Positions 1-8,082 of a stretch of 12,317 bases of DNA are shown here, piece by piece. Under the pieces are notes generated by a model. That model worked only from the letters and a program-made list of their open reading frames with translations, was not told the DNA's origin and ran no database searches. Made by a program: the position numbers and the translations under genes. Origin of the DNA: JBFELO01 sp041552055 (GTDB lineage: Bacteria > Acidobacteriota > Thermoanaerobaculia > Thermoanaerobaculales > Sulfomarinibacteraceae); the NCBI GenBank assembly GCA_041552055.1, contig JBFELO010000135.1:1-12317 (forward strand), written 5' to 3'. Each line of letters starts with the position of its first letter. The first letter of the stretch is position 1.

Positions 1-2
1 AC

Positions 3-3000
3 GGCGACCCGCTGAACTGGACGATCTACACCGACAGCGGCGGCGGCTTCACCCCCTGCAGTAGTGACACCGGAGTCACGCCGCCGGTTGTGGGGATCTC
101 GTGCACGATCAATGGCATCACGGCAAACACCGACTACTACGTCGAGGTCACCGATCTCACCGACACGACGACCGACACGACGTACACCATCACGGTCGAC
201 ACGACACCACCTTCGGACACCTCGTGGAACACCAACACACCGGGTAACGGCCAGGTAGTCCTCAACTGGAGCAACCCAGGTGCGTCACAGGTGCTGATCA
301 TTCGCGACACCACGACGCCGGTCCCCGACTCACCGACCGACGGCACCGACTACTCGGGTGATGTCGGAACGACGCCTGCGGGCTGGGCCTCGAGCGTCGT
401 GATCTATACCGGCACGGGTTCCACCCACACCGACACGACGGTGGTCAACGACACCACCTACTACTACCGGATCTTCGTCCGCGACGACTGCTTCAACTAC
501 TCGACCCCGGGCGCCGAGACCGCCGGTCTGACACCGACCGCACCGGGTTCGGCCACCGCCACCATTCGGGGTTCTACGCTGGCGGCCGACGATCCGGGAC
601 AATGGACGTGGCCCGGCTCCCCAGCCAACCCACTCGGCGACCAGGATGACGGCACCCTGGCCTCGGTCGCGACCGAGACCCAGATCATGCGGGTCGACAT
701 GACGGAGGACGCCGGCTACAACTGCCGCGCCATCAACAGCGTGACCCTGTGGTTCCGCGCCCAGATGACCGGCAGCGGGCAGGTCAACGAGCAGGTCGAC
801 TTCGGAGTCTACGGAGGGTCGCCGGCCTCCGACTACTTCAGCGGTTCGCCGGTGTCGCCGCCGAAGAACACCTGGACGACCTTTCCCGCGTCTCCGTTCA
901 CCATGAGCACCCGTCCGTGGGACGGTCAGCCGTGGACCTGGTCCGACATCGACGGTCTCGTCATGACCTTCCAGTCGATCGCAAACGGTGGCTGGAACGG
1001 CACGCTCGAGGTGGCCGATGTTTGGGCCGAGGTCGACTACGACCCGGGTTCCAACGTCTGCGCCACGGTGACCATCGGCGAGGGCACCGACAACAGTGCT
1101 GATGTCTCCAACCTCTGCCCGGACAACGGCGAGGTTCTCCTCGACCACTTCACCCTGACGGTGGATTCGGGTACCGAGACCGTCACTCACGTCGAGGTCA
1201 CTCTCGCGGGCGGTACCTGGAACGGCGTCGGCACCGTCGAGATCAAGAAGGGCGGAACTCCGATCGGCTCCGCCACCCCGACCTCGGACGTCGTGACAGT
1301 GGACATCACCGACCAGAGCGTCGACCAAAACGTGGACGCCTACCAGGTCTGGATCACACCCAGGACGCACGCAGCGATGCCGGCACCTGCCGGTGCGACC
1401 TACTCGGTGACCGGGACGGTCAGTGATGTGACGACGACGGCTGCGGTGACCGACAGCGACAACCTGAGCGCCACCATCAACATCGACAACGAGTCGCCGA
1501 ACAATCTCTCCTGGGGCACCATCCAGACCGGCGACCAGCAGATCACCCTCAACTGGAGCAACCCCGGCCCCGACCCGGTGGTCATCGTCCGCGACACCGG
1601 CTCGATCTCGGTCTCTCCCATCGAGGGCAAGACCGACTACACCACCGCCGACACCATCGGTGGCCTGCCGGTGGTCTACGTCGGCACCGGCTCGAGCTTC
1701 ACCGATGGGCCGTCGCCACCCCTCACCAACGGCCAGAATTACTACTACATGATCTTCGTCCAGGACACCTGCGGCAACTTCTCGACCGGCGCCGAGACCG
1801 GACCCCACCAGCCGCAGTCGACCAAGGGCACGGTGGTCGGGACCAACACCGCGGTCGAGAGCTCGTGCACGCAGATTACCGCGACGTCGGAGTACAGCGA
1901 CGACAGCGGCCCCGGCAACTCGCCCGGCTACGCGACGGTGTACTGGGACACCACCCTGGGCGGCGTGTCGAACACGGCGTGCGAGAAACTCGACGGGCCG
2001 TCGCCCCGCCAGTGCCTGGTGACGGGCTTCCCGCAGGGCCAGAACGTCTACATCCGCGTCGTCTACACCGACACCGACGGCGTCACCGGCAACAACCCCT
2101 GGGACTCCGGGGCATTCAACACCACCTGCGGGCCCGACTCTTCGGCGCCGACCGTGATGTTCATGGTTCCGAGCCGGAACTCCGTCATCGGCGGCGTCGA
2201 CAAGGTCAAGGTCCAGGTCTACGACGCGGGCCCGCTGGCCTCGGTCGACCCGGTCCAGTGGAAGGTCGACAACGACTCACTAAGCGCCACAGGGGTGCTT
2301 CGGAACGCCAACTATGACACCGCTGATGACGGCTCCTGCGGCACCGGCTGCGGGGTCTACGAGTTCGACCTCGACACCACAAGCACCGGGCTCGCGCTTT
2401 CGAACGGCGCCCACGTGATCACCGTCCAGGTGGTCGATGACGCCGGCAACACCGCCGTGCTGGCGCAGCCGGTCACGGTCCAGAACTCGGGTGAAAAGGC
2501 GGCCGGCGACGGCTTCCTGCTGCGGCGGTCGCACGGCTCGCAGCTCTGCGTCGACTGCCACAACCTCAAGACCCACTCCTCGAAGAACACCTCGACCGCC
2601 TATGGCAACTGGGCGATCGAGTGCGTGACCTGCCACACGCCGCACAATACGCGCAACATCCACCTCATCCGCGAGTCGATCGAGACGCCCAACAGCGGCA
2701 CCATGACCGGGGTGACCTTCCAGACCGACACACCCGGCAACCCGTCCCCGAACTTCGGCTTCCTCGGCGACCGCTCGCTGTCCGAGAACGCGCCCTACAA
2801 CGACGGCATCTGCGAGGTCTGCCACACCCGCACCAACTTCCACCGTAACAAGAGCGTCACCAGCGGCAACGCGGCCCACCACGGCCACGAGATCGACAAC
2901 TCGGGCAGATCCTGCGTCGGCTGCCACGGTCACCAGGGCGGCTTCAAACCCCCGGCCTGCAACGAGTGCCACAACGCGCCGCCGACGATTGGCAAGCACT

Positions 3001-6000
3001 CGGTCCACGACCAGGTGGGCAGCACCCCGGAGAGCTACACCAACACCGCCCCCCACGCGACCACGACCCAGTACGGCTTTGCCTGCCGCACCTGCCACGA
3101 CGGCGGCCACATCAACGACGGCAGCGCCGGCACGGCCGGCGACCCCTACGACGTCGAGGTCTCCTTCAACACCTCCATCTACACCCAGAACGACAACGGC
3201 GCCTACACCGCGGCGGCCGAACAGGGCCCGGATCAGGGACCGGACAACAATTACTGGTCGTGGTCCGACGGATCGTGCGCCAACGTCTACTGCCACTCGA
3301 TCGCCCAGCGGACGATGACCGTCGACACCACCGACTACAAGACCGTGACCTGGAACCAGGCCGGGTCGCTCACCTGCATCTCGTGCCACGACGACGGCGG
3401 CGCCGACTCGACCCTGACGAGCGCCCACGTGACGCACACCAACACCTTGACCTACCAGTTCGGCTGCGTCCGCTGTCATGCATCGACAGTCAGCAGCGCC
3501 CCCGACGTCATCAACCCGGCGACCGTCGACAAGACAAAGCATGTCGACGGCACGCGCACGGTGATCTTCGACGCCTCCGGGCCCAACAACTCGGGCGGCA
3601 GCTACGACCAGTCGGGCGGTTCGCCGCCGCTGGACTGCTCGAACACCTACTGCCACTCCTCGGGCCAGGACCGCAACTCGGACGGCGACAACAGCTATAC
3701 CTCGGGGCCTTCGATCGCGTGGACGTCCTCCGGGACCTGCACCTCGTGTCACGACGACGGCGGCACGGGCACGACCCTGTCGGGACCTCACCTTGGCCAC
3801 ACCGACGCCAACTCGCCCACCAAGACCGCCTACGGCTGCGTGATGTGTCACGCGGTGACGGTGTCGAGCGCGGCCACGACCGACATCGCGCCCACGGCGG
3901 TCGATTTGTACTCGAATCACGTCAACGTGATAGCTGATGTCGACTTCCACGCCAGCGTTCCCGTTGGAGCTTCCCCCGGCTTCACCGCCGGCAACGACGG
4001 CGAGGGCAGCTGCGCCGACATTGGCTGCCACTCCTCGGGCCAGGCGACACCGACCTACCGCAACCCGGCATGGAACGACAGCCCGAGCAACGTCTGCATG
4101 TACTGCCACGGCACCGAGGGCGGCGGCGTCGCCGGCGAGCCGCGCTACGCCAACGGCGGCACTGTACAGAATAACTCCAACAGCCACCCGGCCCACGTCG
4201 GTGCCGCGGCCGACTGCGCCAACTGCCACAACGACACCACCACGACCGCCAACACCATCACCACGCCCGCCAACCATTTGGACGGGAATCGCCAGATCGC
4301 CATCGCGGCGGCCTACGACGCCAACGGCGGGACCGGCGCCGACAACTACGTCGCTGCCACCAAGACCTGCAACGGCCTCAACGGCCTGACCTGCCATACC
4401 TCCAAGCAGTGGGGCGGCGCCAAGCTGGTCTGCCTCGACTGCCACGATGGCGCCGGATCCGACACCGACAGCTGGACCTACAACGACGGCACCAAGGCGG
4501 CGATCAACGTCGGGCAGTGGCGGGACAGCGGCCACGGCCGCACGGTTTCGGATCAGAGTGACGGCCAGCCGTTCGGCAACTACCCGGGAACCAACAACCC
4601 AGCGGCCAACCTCCACGTCGGCGGTCCCAACCCGTGCCTCTACTGCCACACCGGCACCGTCGGTCACAACAACGGCAACAACATCTTCCGGCTCAGGAAT
4701 GTCGGTGCAGCATCGTCGGCCACTGATTTCGCCGGCGTTTGCCTGGCCTGCCACGGCGACTCCGGCGGCGGCGTCGATCCCGACGTCGATGACGGCGTCG
4801 TTGGCGACCAGTACACCTCGATCGACGGTACGAAAATCGTCAACTCCTACCACTACGGCGACAAGCACAGCGGCAACGACGGCGGCCAGTTCTGCTGGGA
4901 CTGCCACGACCCGCACGGCGACCGCGACACCGACGGCGTTGGCAGCAACATCGCCATGCTGCACGACCAGGTGACCCAGGTCTCGAACGGCCTCAACGGC
5001 ATCCCCACCACCCAGGTGACCGTGACCTTCACTCAGCGCACCGGTCTCGAGGACTATGTCGAGCGCGGCGAGCCGATCGCCAGCCCGCCCTCGACCAAGC
5101 TCTGCAACACCTGCCACACCGACTCGAGCCTCCACTTCACCCAGACCAAGGGGGACAGCCACAAGCTCGGCGACCCCGACAGCAAGGGCAGCTGTGCCGC
5201 GGCCGACTGCCACGAGCACGACAGGCCCGAGGCCAACACCGCCTTCGGCAAGCCGCTCGGCGGACCTCTCAACTGCCTCAGCGCCGGCTGTCACGACCAG
5301 GCCATCAACGGCTCCGGTGGCCCCTACGGCGCCGGCACCTACACGCGGCGCGCCGTGACCGCGTCCGGCGACTTCGCGAACACCACCGCAGGTGGCGACC
5401 CCCGCTCCCACCACGTCGGCAACACCGGCTCCAACATGGGCGGCACGCTGTCAGCGCTCGACTGCATCGTCTGTCACGCCGAGGGCACGTACACGGGCAC
5501 AGCGATCCCGACCGGCACGGCCTACCACCTGAACAAGGTGATTGACCTCTACGACGCCGACGACACCACCAACGTCTTCAGCTACGACGTCGACAAGATC
5601 CGCTACGACACCGGCGGCGCAGGCACCGACCCGGGCAGCTGGAACTCGAGCAACCAGGTGTGGCGCGAGGAGACCTCCGGCCGTCTCGATGCCGACGCCG
5701 GGTCCTGGCCGACGCCAGGCCCTGGGCCTCAGGAGATCGGCAACGGCTGGCCACCGACCCTCCAACCCGGCAAGGGGCTCGACCGATTCTGCATCTCCTG
5801 CCACGATGCCGACGGCGCCACCGCCACCTACAGCCGCGAAACCCACCCCGCGTGGAGCCAGGGCAACGAGGCCCAAAATCCATTCGCCGACGGCGCCATC
5901 ACCAACGAGTACGACCAGATGACACGCTATGATCCGCCGATTCAGCCCGGGCTCGCGACGCCGGTGCCCACCCCGCCGGGTCCGCAGAAGGTCGTCGACG

Positions 6001-6938
6001 TCAAGAGCCAGGTGCTCGCGCCTCCATTATTTTCGGTCCCCACACCCAGCCCCACACCGCCCACCGATGCCGACGGCGACAATCTGGCCGACCCGCCGAA
6101 CGGTGTGTTCGCGCGGCACGCGATCCGCGGCATGGCGCCGAGCGTCTACAAGACATACGAGAACCTGCCGACCGGCACCTCGATCTGGGAGCACCTGGAC
6201 GGCGAGAGCGAGAGTGCCCTCATGCAGACCGATCTGACCGGCCCGAACCAGGGTGGACCGAACCCATTCGGCAACGACGAGTGGGGCCGGCCGATCTGGA
6301 ACGATAGCTCGGTGATGGGTTGCGCCGACTGCCACACCTCGGACGGCGCCAACGCGGCGGCCGGCAACGCCCATGGCTCCGACTCCGAGTACCTGCTCAA
6401 GGACTCCCACGGCACCGCGACCCGGGCGGTGGAAGGCAACCCGTTACCCACCAACAAGGGTGACACAGGAGACCCGTCCTACATCTGCTACAAGTGCCAC
6501 AACTGGGACTTGCACGGGATGGGCGTGGGCCACACCGGCTCGCAGGCCGACTACAAGGATTCGGTGGGTGGCATCGGGAAGGCGGGCCGGGTCACCGGTT
6601 CGGCCGGCATTTTCGGCATCGCGTGCCTCAACTGCCACGGTGCGCCGAACTGGGGCACGGTGCACGGCACCACGCAGGAGTTCAAGCGTCCCGGCAGCGG
6701 GGGCCCCGACCCGCTGTTCCAAAACACGATCCGCAAGGCCTATCGCTTCATGAACGGCGGTGCGCAGCGGTTCTACATCGAGAACAACACCCAGACCGGT
6801 TCCTACGACCCCGACGACTGGTCCGGCACCTCGGTCACCTGCTGGACGATCTCCGCCGGCGACGACTGGAGCTCCTGCACCCAACACGCCAACGGCGTTG
6901 ACTGGACCCAGCCGCTGGACCGGCCGTTGCGCTACTGA
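3..6938 (+). CDS. Giant multiheme c-type cytochrome with N-terminal FN3/Ig-like domains (5'-partial)
   Basis: The frame is open from the left edge, so the true start and signal peptide lie upstream; 2311 residues are visible (residue = nucleotide/3). Residues 1-830 are Thr/Asp/Gly-rich beta-sandwich-type domains: an incomplete one at the left edge, FN3-like copies at ~67-180 and ~496-606, another beta domain at ~607-711 and an Ig-like domain at ~712-830. Residues 849-2212 hold 22 CXXCH, five CX4CH and one CX7CH motif, spaced ~50 residues on average. The CX4CH...CXXCH pairing matches the repeat described from Geobacter sulfurreducens cytochromes (TIGR01904 type). The product should be exported, receive heme covalently outside the cytoplasm and act in extracellular or periplasmic electron transfer. 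No C-terminal membrane helix or sorting signal is seen; it ends in PLDRPLRY. A terminator follows, so it is not cotranscribed with the next gene. Multiheme identity is very secure; partner and electron acceptor are unknown. Confidence 0.95.
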   Translation, partial: GDPLNWTIYTDSGGGFTPCSSDTGVTPPVVGISCTINGITANTDYYVEVTDLTDTTTDTTYTITVDTTPPSDTSWNTNTPGNGQVVLNWSNPGASQVLIIRDTTTPVPDSPTDGTDYSGDVGTTPAGWASSVVIYTGTGSTHTDTTVVNDTTYYYRIFVRDDCFNYSTPGAETAGLTPTAPGSATATIRGSTLAADDPGQWTWPGSPANPLGDQDDGTLASVATETQIMRVDMTEDAGYNCRAINSVTLWFRAQMTGSGQVNEQVDFGVYGGSPASDYFSGSPVSPPKNTWTTFPASPFTMSTRPWDGQPWTWSDIDGLVMTFQSIANGGWNGTLEVADVWAEVDYDPGSNVCATVTIGEGTDNSADVSNLCPDNGEVLLDHFTLTVDSGTETVTHVEVTLAGGTWNGVGTVEIKKGGTPIGSATPTSDVVTVDITDQSVDQNVDAYQVWITPRTHAAMPAPAGATYSVTGTVSDVTTTAAVTDSDNLSATINIDNESPNNLSWGTIQTGDQQITLNWSNPGPDPVVIVRDTGSISVSPIEGKTDYTTADTIGGLPVVYVGTGSSFTDGPSPPLTNGQNYYYMIFVQDTCGNFSTGAETGPHQPQSTKGTVVGTNTAVESSCTQITATSEYSDDSGPGNSPGYATVYWDTTLGGVSNTACEKLDGPSPRQCLVTGFPQGQNVYIRVVYTDTDGVTGNNPWDSGAFNTTCGPDSSAPTVMFMVPSRNSVIGGVDKVKVQVYDAGPLASVDPVQWKVDNDSLSATGVLRNANYDTADDGSCGTGCGVYEFDLDTTSTGLALSNGAHVITVQVVDDAGNTAVLAQPVTVQNSGEKAAGDGFLLRRSHGSQLCVDCHNLKTHSSKNTSTAYGNWAIECVTCHTPHNTRNIHLIRESIETPNSGTMTGVTFQTDTPGNPSPNFGFLGDRSLSENAPYNDGICEVCHTRTNFHRNKSVTSGNAAHHGHEIDNSGRSCVGCHGHQGGFKPPACNECHNAPPTIGKHSVHDQVGSTPESYTNTAPHATTTQYGFACRTCHDGGHINDGSAGTAGDPYDVEVSFNTSIYTQNDNGAYTAAAEQGPDQGPDNNYWSWSDGSCANVYCHSIAQRTMTVDTTDYKTVTWNQAGSLTCISCHDDGGADSTLTSAHVTHTNTLTYQFGCVRCHASTVSSAPDVINPATVDKTKHVDGTRTVIFDASGPNNSGGSYDQSGGSPPLDCSNTYCHSSGQDRNSDGDNSYTSGPSIAWTSSGTCTSCHDDGGTGTTLSGPHLGHTDANSPTKTAYGCVMCHAVTVSSAATTDIAPTAVDLYSNHVNVIADVDFHASVPVGASPGFTAGNDGEGSCADIGCHSSGQATPTYRNPAWNDSPSNVCMYCHGTEGGGVAGEPRYANGGTVQNNSNSHPAHVGAAADCANCHNDTTTTANTITTPANHLDGNRQIAIAAAYDANGGTGADNYVAATKTCNGLNGLTCHTSKQWGGAKLVCLDCHDGAGSDTDSWTYNDGTKAAINVGQWRDSGHGRTVSDQSDGQPFGNYPGTNNPAANLHVGGPNPCLYCHTGTVGHNNGNNIFRLRNVGAASSATDFAGVCLACHGDSGGGVDPDVDDGVVGDQYTSIDGTKIVNSYHYGDKHSGNDGGQFCWDCHDPHGDRDTDGVGSNIAMLHDQVTQVSNGLNGIPTTQVTVTFTQRTGLEDYVERGEPIASPPSTKLCNTCHTDSSLHFTQTKGDSHKLGDPDSKGSCAAADCHEHDRPEANTAFGKPLGGPLNCLSAGCHDQAINGSGGPYGAGTYTRRAVTASGDFANTTAGGDPRSHHVGNTGSNMGGTLSALDCIVCHAEGTYTGTAIPTGTAYHLNKVIDLYDADDTTNVFSYDVDKIRYDTGGAGTDPGSWNSSNQVWREETSGRLDADAGSWPTPGPGPQEIGNGWPPTLQPGKGLDRFCISCHDADGATATYSRETHPAWSQGNEAQNPFADGAITNEYDQMTRYDPPIQPGLATPVPTPPGPQKVVDVKSQVLAPPLFSVPTPSPTPPTDADGDNLADPPNGVFARHAIRGMAPSVYKTYENLPTGTSIWEHLDGESESALMQTDLTGPNQGGPNPFGNDEWGRPIWNDSSVMGCADCHTSDGANAAAGNAHGSDSEYLLKDSHGTATRAVEGNPLPTNKGDTGDPSYICYKCHNWDLHGMGVGHTGSQADYKDSVGGIGKAGRVTGSAGIFGIACLNCHGAPNWGTVHGTTQEFKRPGSGGPDPLFQNTIRKAYRFMNGGAQRFYIENNTQTGSYDPDDWSGTSVTCWTISAGDDWSSCTQHANGVDWTQPLDRPLRY
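201..1818 (+). repeat. Two diverged FN3-like domain copies in the giant cytochrome
   Basis: Copies at about 201-539 and 1486-1818 share the order LNWSNPG, then a VRD/IRD-T strand, TDY, V-Y-x-GTGS, a YYY strand, IFV-x-D-x-C and a closing GAET. The bases CTCAACTGGAGCAACCC occur in both, at 261-277 and 1548-1564. Each copy carries one Cys after the IFV strand (DDCFN, DTCGN). Between them (about 549-1480) lie two further beta-rich segments, Trp-rich at about 549-1041 and Cys-containing at about 1050-1480, which I cannot assign to a named family. These are likely spacer or binding domains outside the cell; that role is inference. Confidence 0.7.
3276..4445 (+). repeat. Tandem triheme modules of ~120 residues
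   Basis: The unit is CX4CH, then a CXXCH followed by acidic or Gly-rich residues, then (in the first three units) another CXXCH. First cysteines of the CX4CH-type sites fall at 3276, 3636, 4011 and 4368 (steps 360, 375, 357). The second sites fall at 3375, 3738, 4095 and 4431 (363, 357, 336), and the third at 3465, 3837 and 4215 (372, 378). The fourth unit has CX7CH in place of CX4CH and is shorter. The 19-base word TGCCACTCCTCGGGCCAGG is present at 3651-3669 and 4026-4044, and SCHDDGG is repeated at the second site of units 1 and 2. This indicates growth by internal duplication. Confidence 0.85.
4371..4388 (+). repeat. 9-nt tandem duplication inside a heme motif
   Basis: AACGGCCTC is followed directly by AACGGCCTG, encoding NGL twice between the two cysteines of CNGLNGLTCH. 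Removing either copy leaves CNGLTCH, a normal CX4CH site, at the position where the three preceding modules have CX4CH. The simplest reading is an in-frame slippage or duplication event. Confidence 0.85.
5940..6100 (+). other. Pro-rich linker with Ca2+-binding-like DxDGDxxxD motif
   Basis: This stretch of the giant cytochrome has several Pro/Thr-rich runs (PTPPGP, PTPSPTPP), then DADGDNLAD at 6066-6092. The latter matches the acidic loop of thrombospondin type 3 or dockerin-like calcium sites. It lies in the longest heme-free gap (5805-6320, ~170 residues) and sets the last three heme sites apart from the rest. Calcium binding is inference from the motif. Confidence 0.5.
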
Positions 6939-6993
6939 CCGTCACTTCGCTGGTGTCTGCCACGAAAGACGCGGGCACCGTACATACGCCTCC

Positions 6994-7025
6994 GGGCCCC
7001 CTCCTGACCGAGGGGGCCCACTTTT
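6994..7025 (+). terminator. Rho-independent terminator after the giant cytochrome gene
   Basis: A perfect 10-bp stem pairs GGGCCCCCTC (6994-7003) with GAGGGGGCCC (7010-7019) around the 6-nt loop CTGACC. A short T run follows (7022-7025). It sits 55 bp past the stop codon. The T run is short, but the stem is very strong. Confidence 0.8.
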
Positions 7026-7061
7026 GCCCTTTCGATCAGAGGCGATCAGCGGTAGAGGGTT

Positions 7062-7067
7062 TATGAT
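7062..7067 (+). promoter_or_regulatory. Possible -10 box (TATGAT) for the ResB-like operon
   Basis: TATGAT ends 10 bp before the ATG at 7078, just after the terminator. There is no convincing -35 at the usual spacing (GAGGCG would be there) and no good Shine-Dalgarno before 7078 (only GAGGG at 7055-7059). If used, the transcript would be leaderless or nearly so. In GC-rich DNA a single AT-rich hexamer is weak evidence. Confidence 0.3.
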
Positions 7068-7077
7068 CGGTTGAGCC

Positions 7078-8082
7078 ATGACGATGCCGAACTTTCTCGT
7101 TCCGATTTTTCGCCGCTGGTACCTGTGGGCCTTTCTCGCCATGGCCCTGGTCGACTGGTTTCTCCTCACCAAAGCCGTCGTCGAACATCCGTTCTGGGTC
7201 CTATCGATTTTCGTCCTGATGGCGTTGGCGGGATGGATTTTCGAGCTCGTTCGAGTGGCGGTCCTCGCCGGCCGGCGAAAAACGCCCCCCATGACCGCCG
7301 TCCCCCAGCTCATGATGCTCGCAGGCCTGGTCGTCGCTTTCGGCTCCGGGATGGCAAACTGGGTTTGGAGCCTTCAGGGCTACGTCGTGCTCAAGGAACT
7401 GGAGGCGATGCCGCTCCAAGCCGGCACCCACCTGATGGCATTTGAGGCGGGACCGCTGTCGAATTTGGAGTCGCTCGACCTCACCCTCCAGCTCGAGGAG
7501 CTGACTCTCGTGCCGACACCTGAGGGCGGTATTTACGCGGAAAGCCGACTGCGGATCCGGGGTCCTGACGGCAAGGTGACCGTGACCGACGTCAGCTCCA
7601 GACAGATCGCGTCCTACGCCAGCCTCCGCTTCTACCAGGGCGCCTGGGGATTCGCGCCGAGGATCGTGATCCTACACGGTGAGGACACCGTTTTCGACGA
7701 GGTCGTGCCGTTCTTGACCCAGGTCCACGACCGCGGCGCCTACCTCAGCTTCGAGGAGGCGTTCACCATCGAGGACGCAGACCTCGCGGTCTGGGGCGGG
7801 ATCGATCTCAGCAGCCTTGACGAGGGTCTCAGAGGCCACGCCATGCTCGTCGTCTCGGTCCGGCAAGCCGGCCGGCCGCTCGGCGAGGGCCGGCTCTCGG
7901 TCGGCCACTTCGCCGAAATCGGAGGCGGCTACCGCATCGGGTTTGCGGGCCTCGAGCGGTGGTCGGAGATCGATTTCTCTCGCCGTAACTACCGCCGGCA
8001 GATGGTCTGGGGTTTCGCTCTCTCTCTGATCGGCCTGGCGATACCGGGCATCGCCAGGGCAGTCAAGGAGGACACTCCGTGA
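7078..8082 (+). CDS. ResB-like protein (cytochrome c biogenesis family), short form
   Basis: 334 residues. Membrane helices are at about 14-31, 39-58 and 76-97, then a ~210-residue extracytoplasmic domain and a final helix at about 309-325. This is the ResB/Ccs1 layout, but shorter than typical ResB. The periplasmic part aligns by eye with the ResB gene at the right edge: a RIRGPDGKV-type strand, then FYQGAWGFAPRIVI (185-198), the family's conserved segment before the C-terminal helix. System II ResB works with CcsA/ResC to move heme out and ligate it to apocytochrome. Unlike the right-edge paralogue, helix 3 (VPQLMMLAGLVVAFGSG) has no His, so a heme-conduit role is doubtful and an accessory role is possible. 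The start could be ATG 7078 or ATG 7084; no strong RBS decides. It is the first gene of an overlapping three-gene operon. Confidence 0.72.
   Translation: MTMPNFLVPIFRRWYLWAFLAMALVDWFLLTKAVVEHPFWVLSIFVLMALAGWIFELVRVAVLAGRRKTPPMTAVPQLMMLAGLVVAFGSGMANWVWSLQGYVVLKELEAMPLQAGTHLMAFEAGPLSNLESLDLTLQLEELTLVPTPEGGIYAESRLRIRGPDGKVTVTDVSSRQIASYASLRFYQGAWGFAPRIVILHGEDTVFDEVVPFLTQVHDRGAYLSFEEAFTIEDADLAVWGGIDLSSLDEGLRGHAMLVVSVRQAGRPLGEGRLSVGHFAEIGGGYRIGFAGLERWSEIDFSRRNYRRQMVWGFALSLIGLAIPGIARAVKEDTP
8065..8071 (+). promoter_or_regulatory. Shine-Dalgarno AAGGAGG for the GTG start at 8079
   Basis: AAGGAGG lies 7 nt before the GTG at 8079, inside the end of the ResB-like gene. It is the best ribosome binding site in the window and fixes an unusual start codon that overlaps the upstream stop (GTGA). 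Confidence 0.85.

Larger units (their letters stand above)
2547..6638 (+). other. Heme-attachment array: 22 CXXCH + 5 CX4CH + 1 CX7CH
   Basis: First-Cys codons of the CXXCH sites are at 2547, 2622, 2811, 2913, 2958, 3084, 3375, 3465, 3738, 3837, 4095, 4215, 4431, 4635, 4740, 4893, 5103, 5463, 5790, 6321, 6486 and 6624. CX4CH sites start at 3276 (CANVYCH), 3636 (CSNTYCH), 4011 (CADIGCH), 5193 (CAAADCH) and 5274 (CLSAGCH). The CX7CH site starts at 4368. CXXCH is the standard covalent heme motif, and CX4CH is known to bind heme in tetraheme cytochromes c3. The region is also rich in other His residues, which would suit bis-His ligation. Whether every CX4CH and the CX7CH bind heme cannot be told from sequence. 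Confidence 0.93.

Noticed and set aside
330..1808. 492-codon open frame on the minus strand opposite the FN3-like region
   Set aside because: Composition is Arg/Gly/Val/Asp-biased with no domain; the plus strand encodes clear repeated beta domains.
3276..4445. Periodic direct repeats considered as a CRISPR-like array
   Set aside because: Period is ~360 nt, the repeats are coding and diverged, and they follow heme motif placement.
2280..5414. 1044-codon open frame on the minus strand opposite the heme array
   Set aside because: It is antisense to CXXCH-coding sequence and reads as a low-complexity Val/Ala/Gly/Arg protein with no recognisable motif. High GC with few TA-containing codons keeps the reverse frame open.
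6840..6890. C-terminal Cys pair with following His (CWT...SSCTQH) as a 29th heme site
   Set aside because: The second Cys is followed by Thr-Gln-His, not directly by His, so it does not match a heme motif; a disulfide is more likely.
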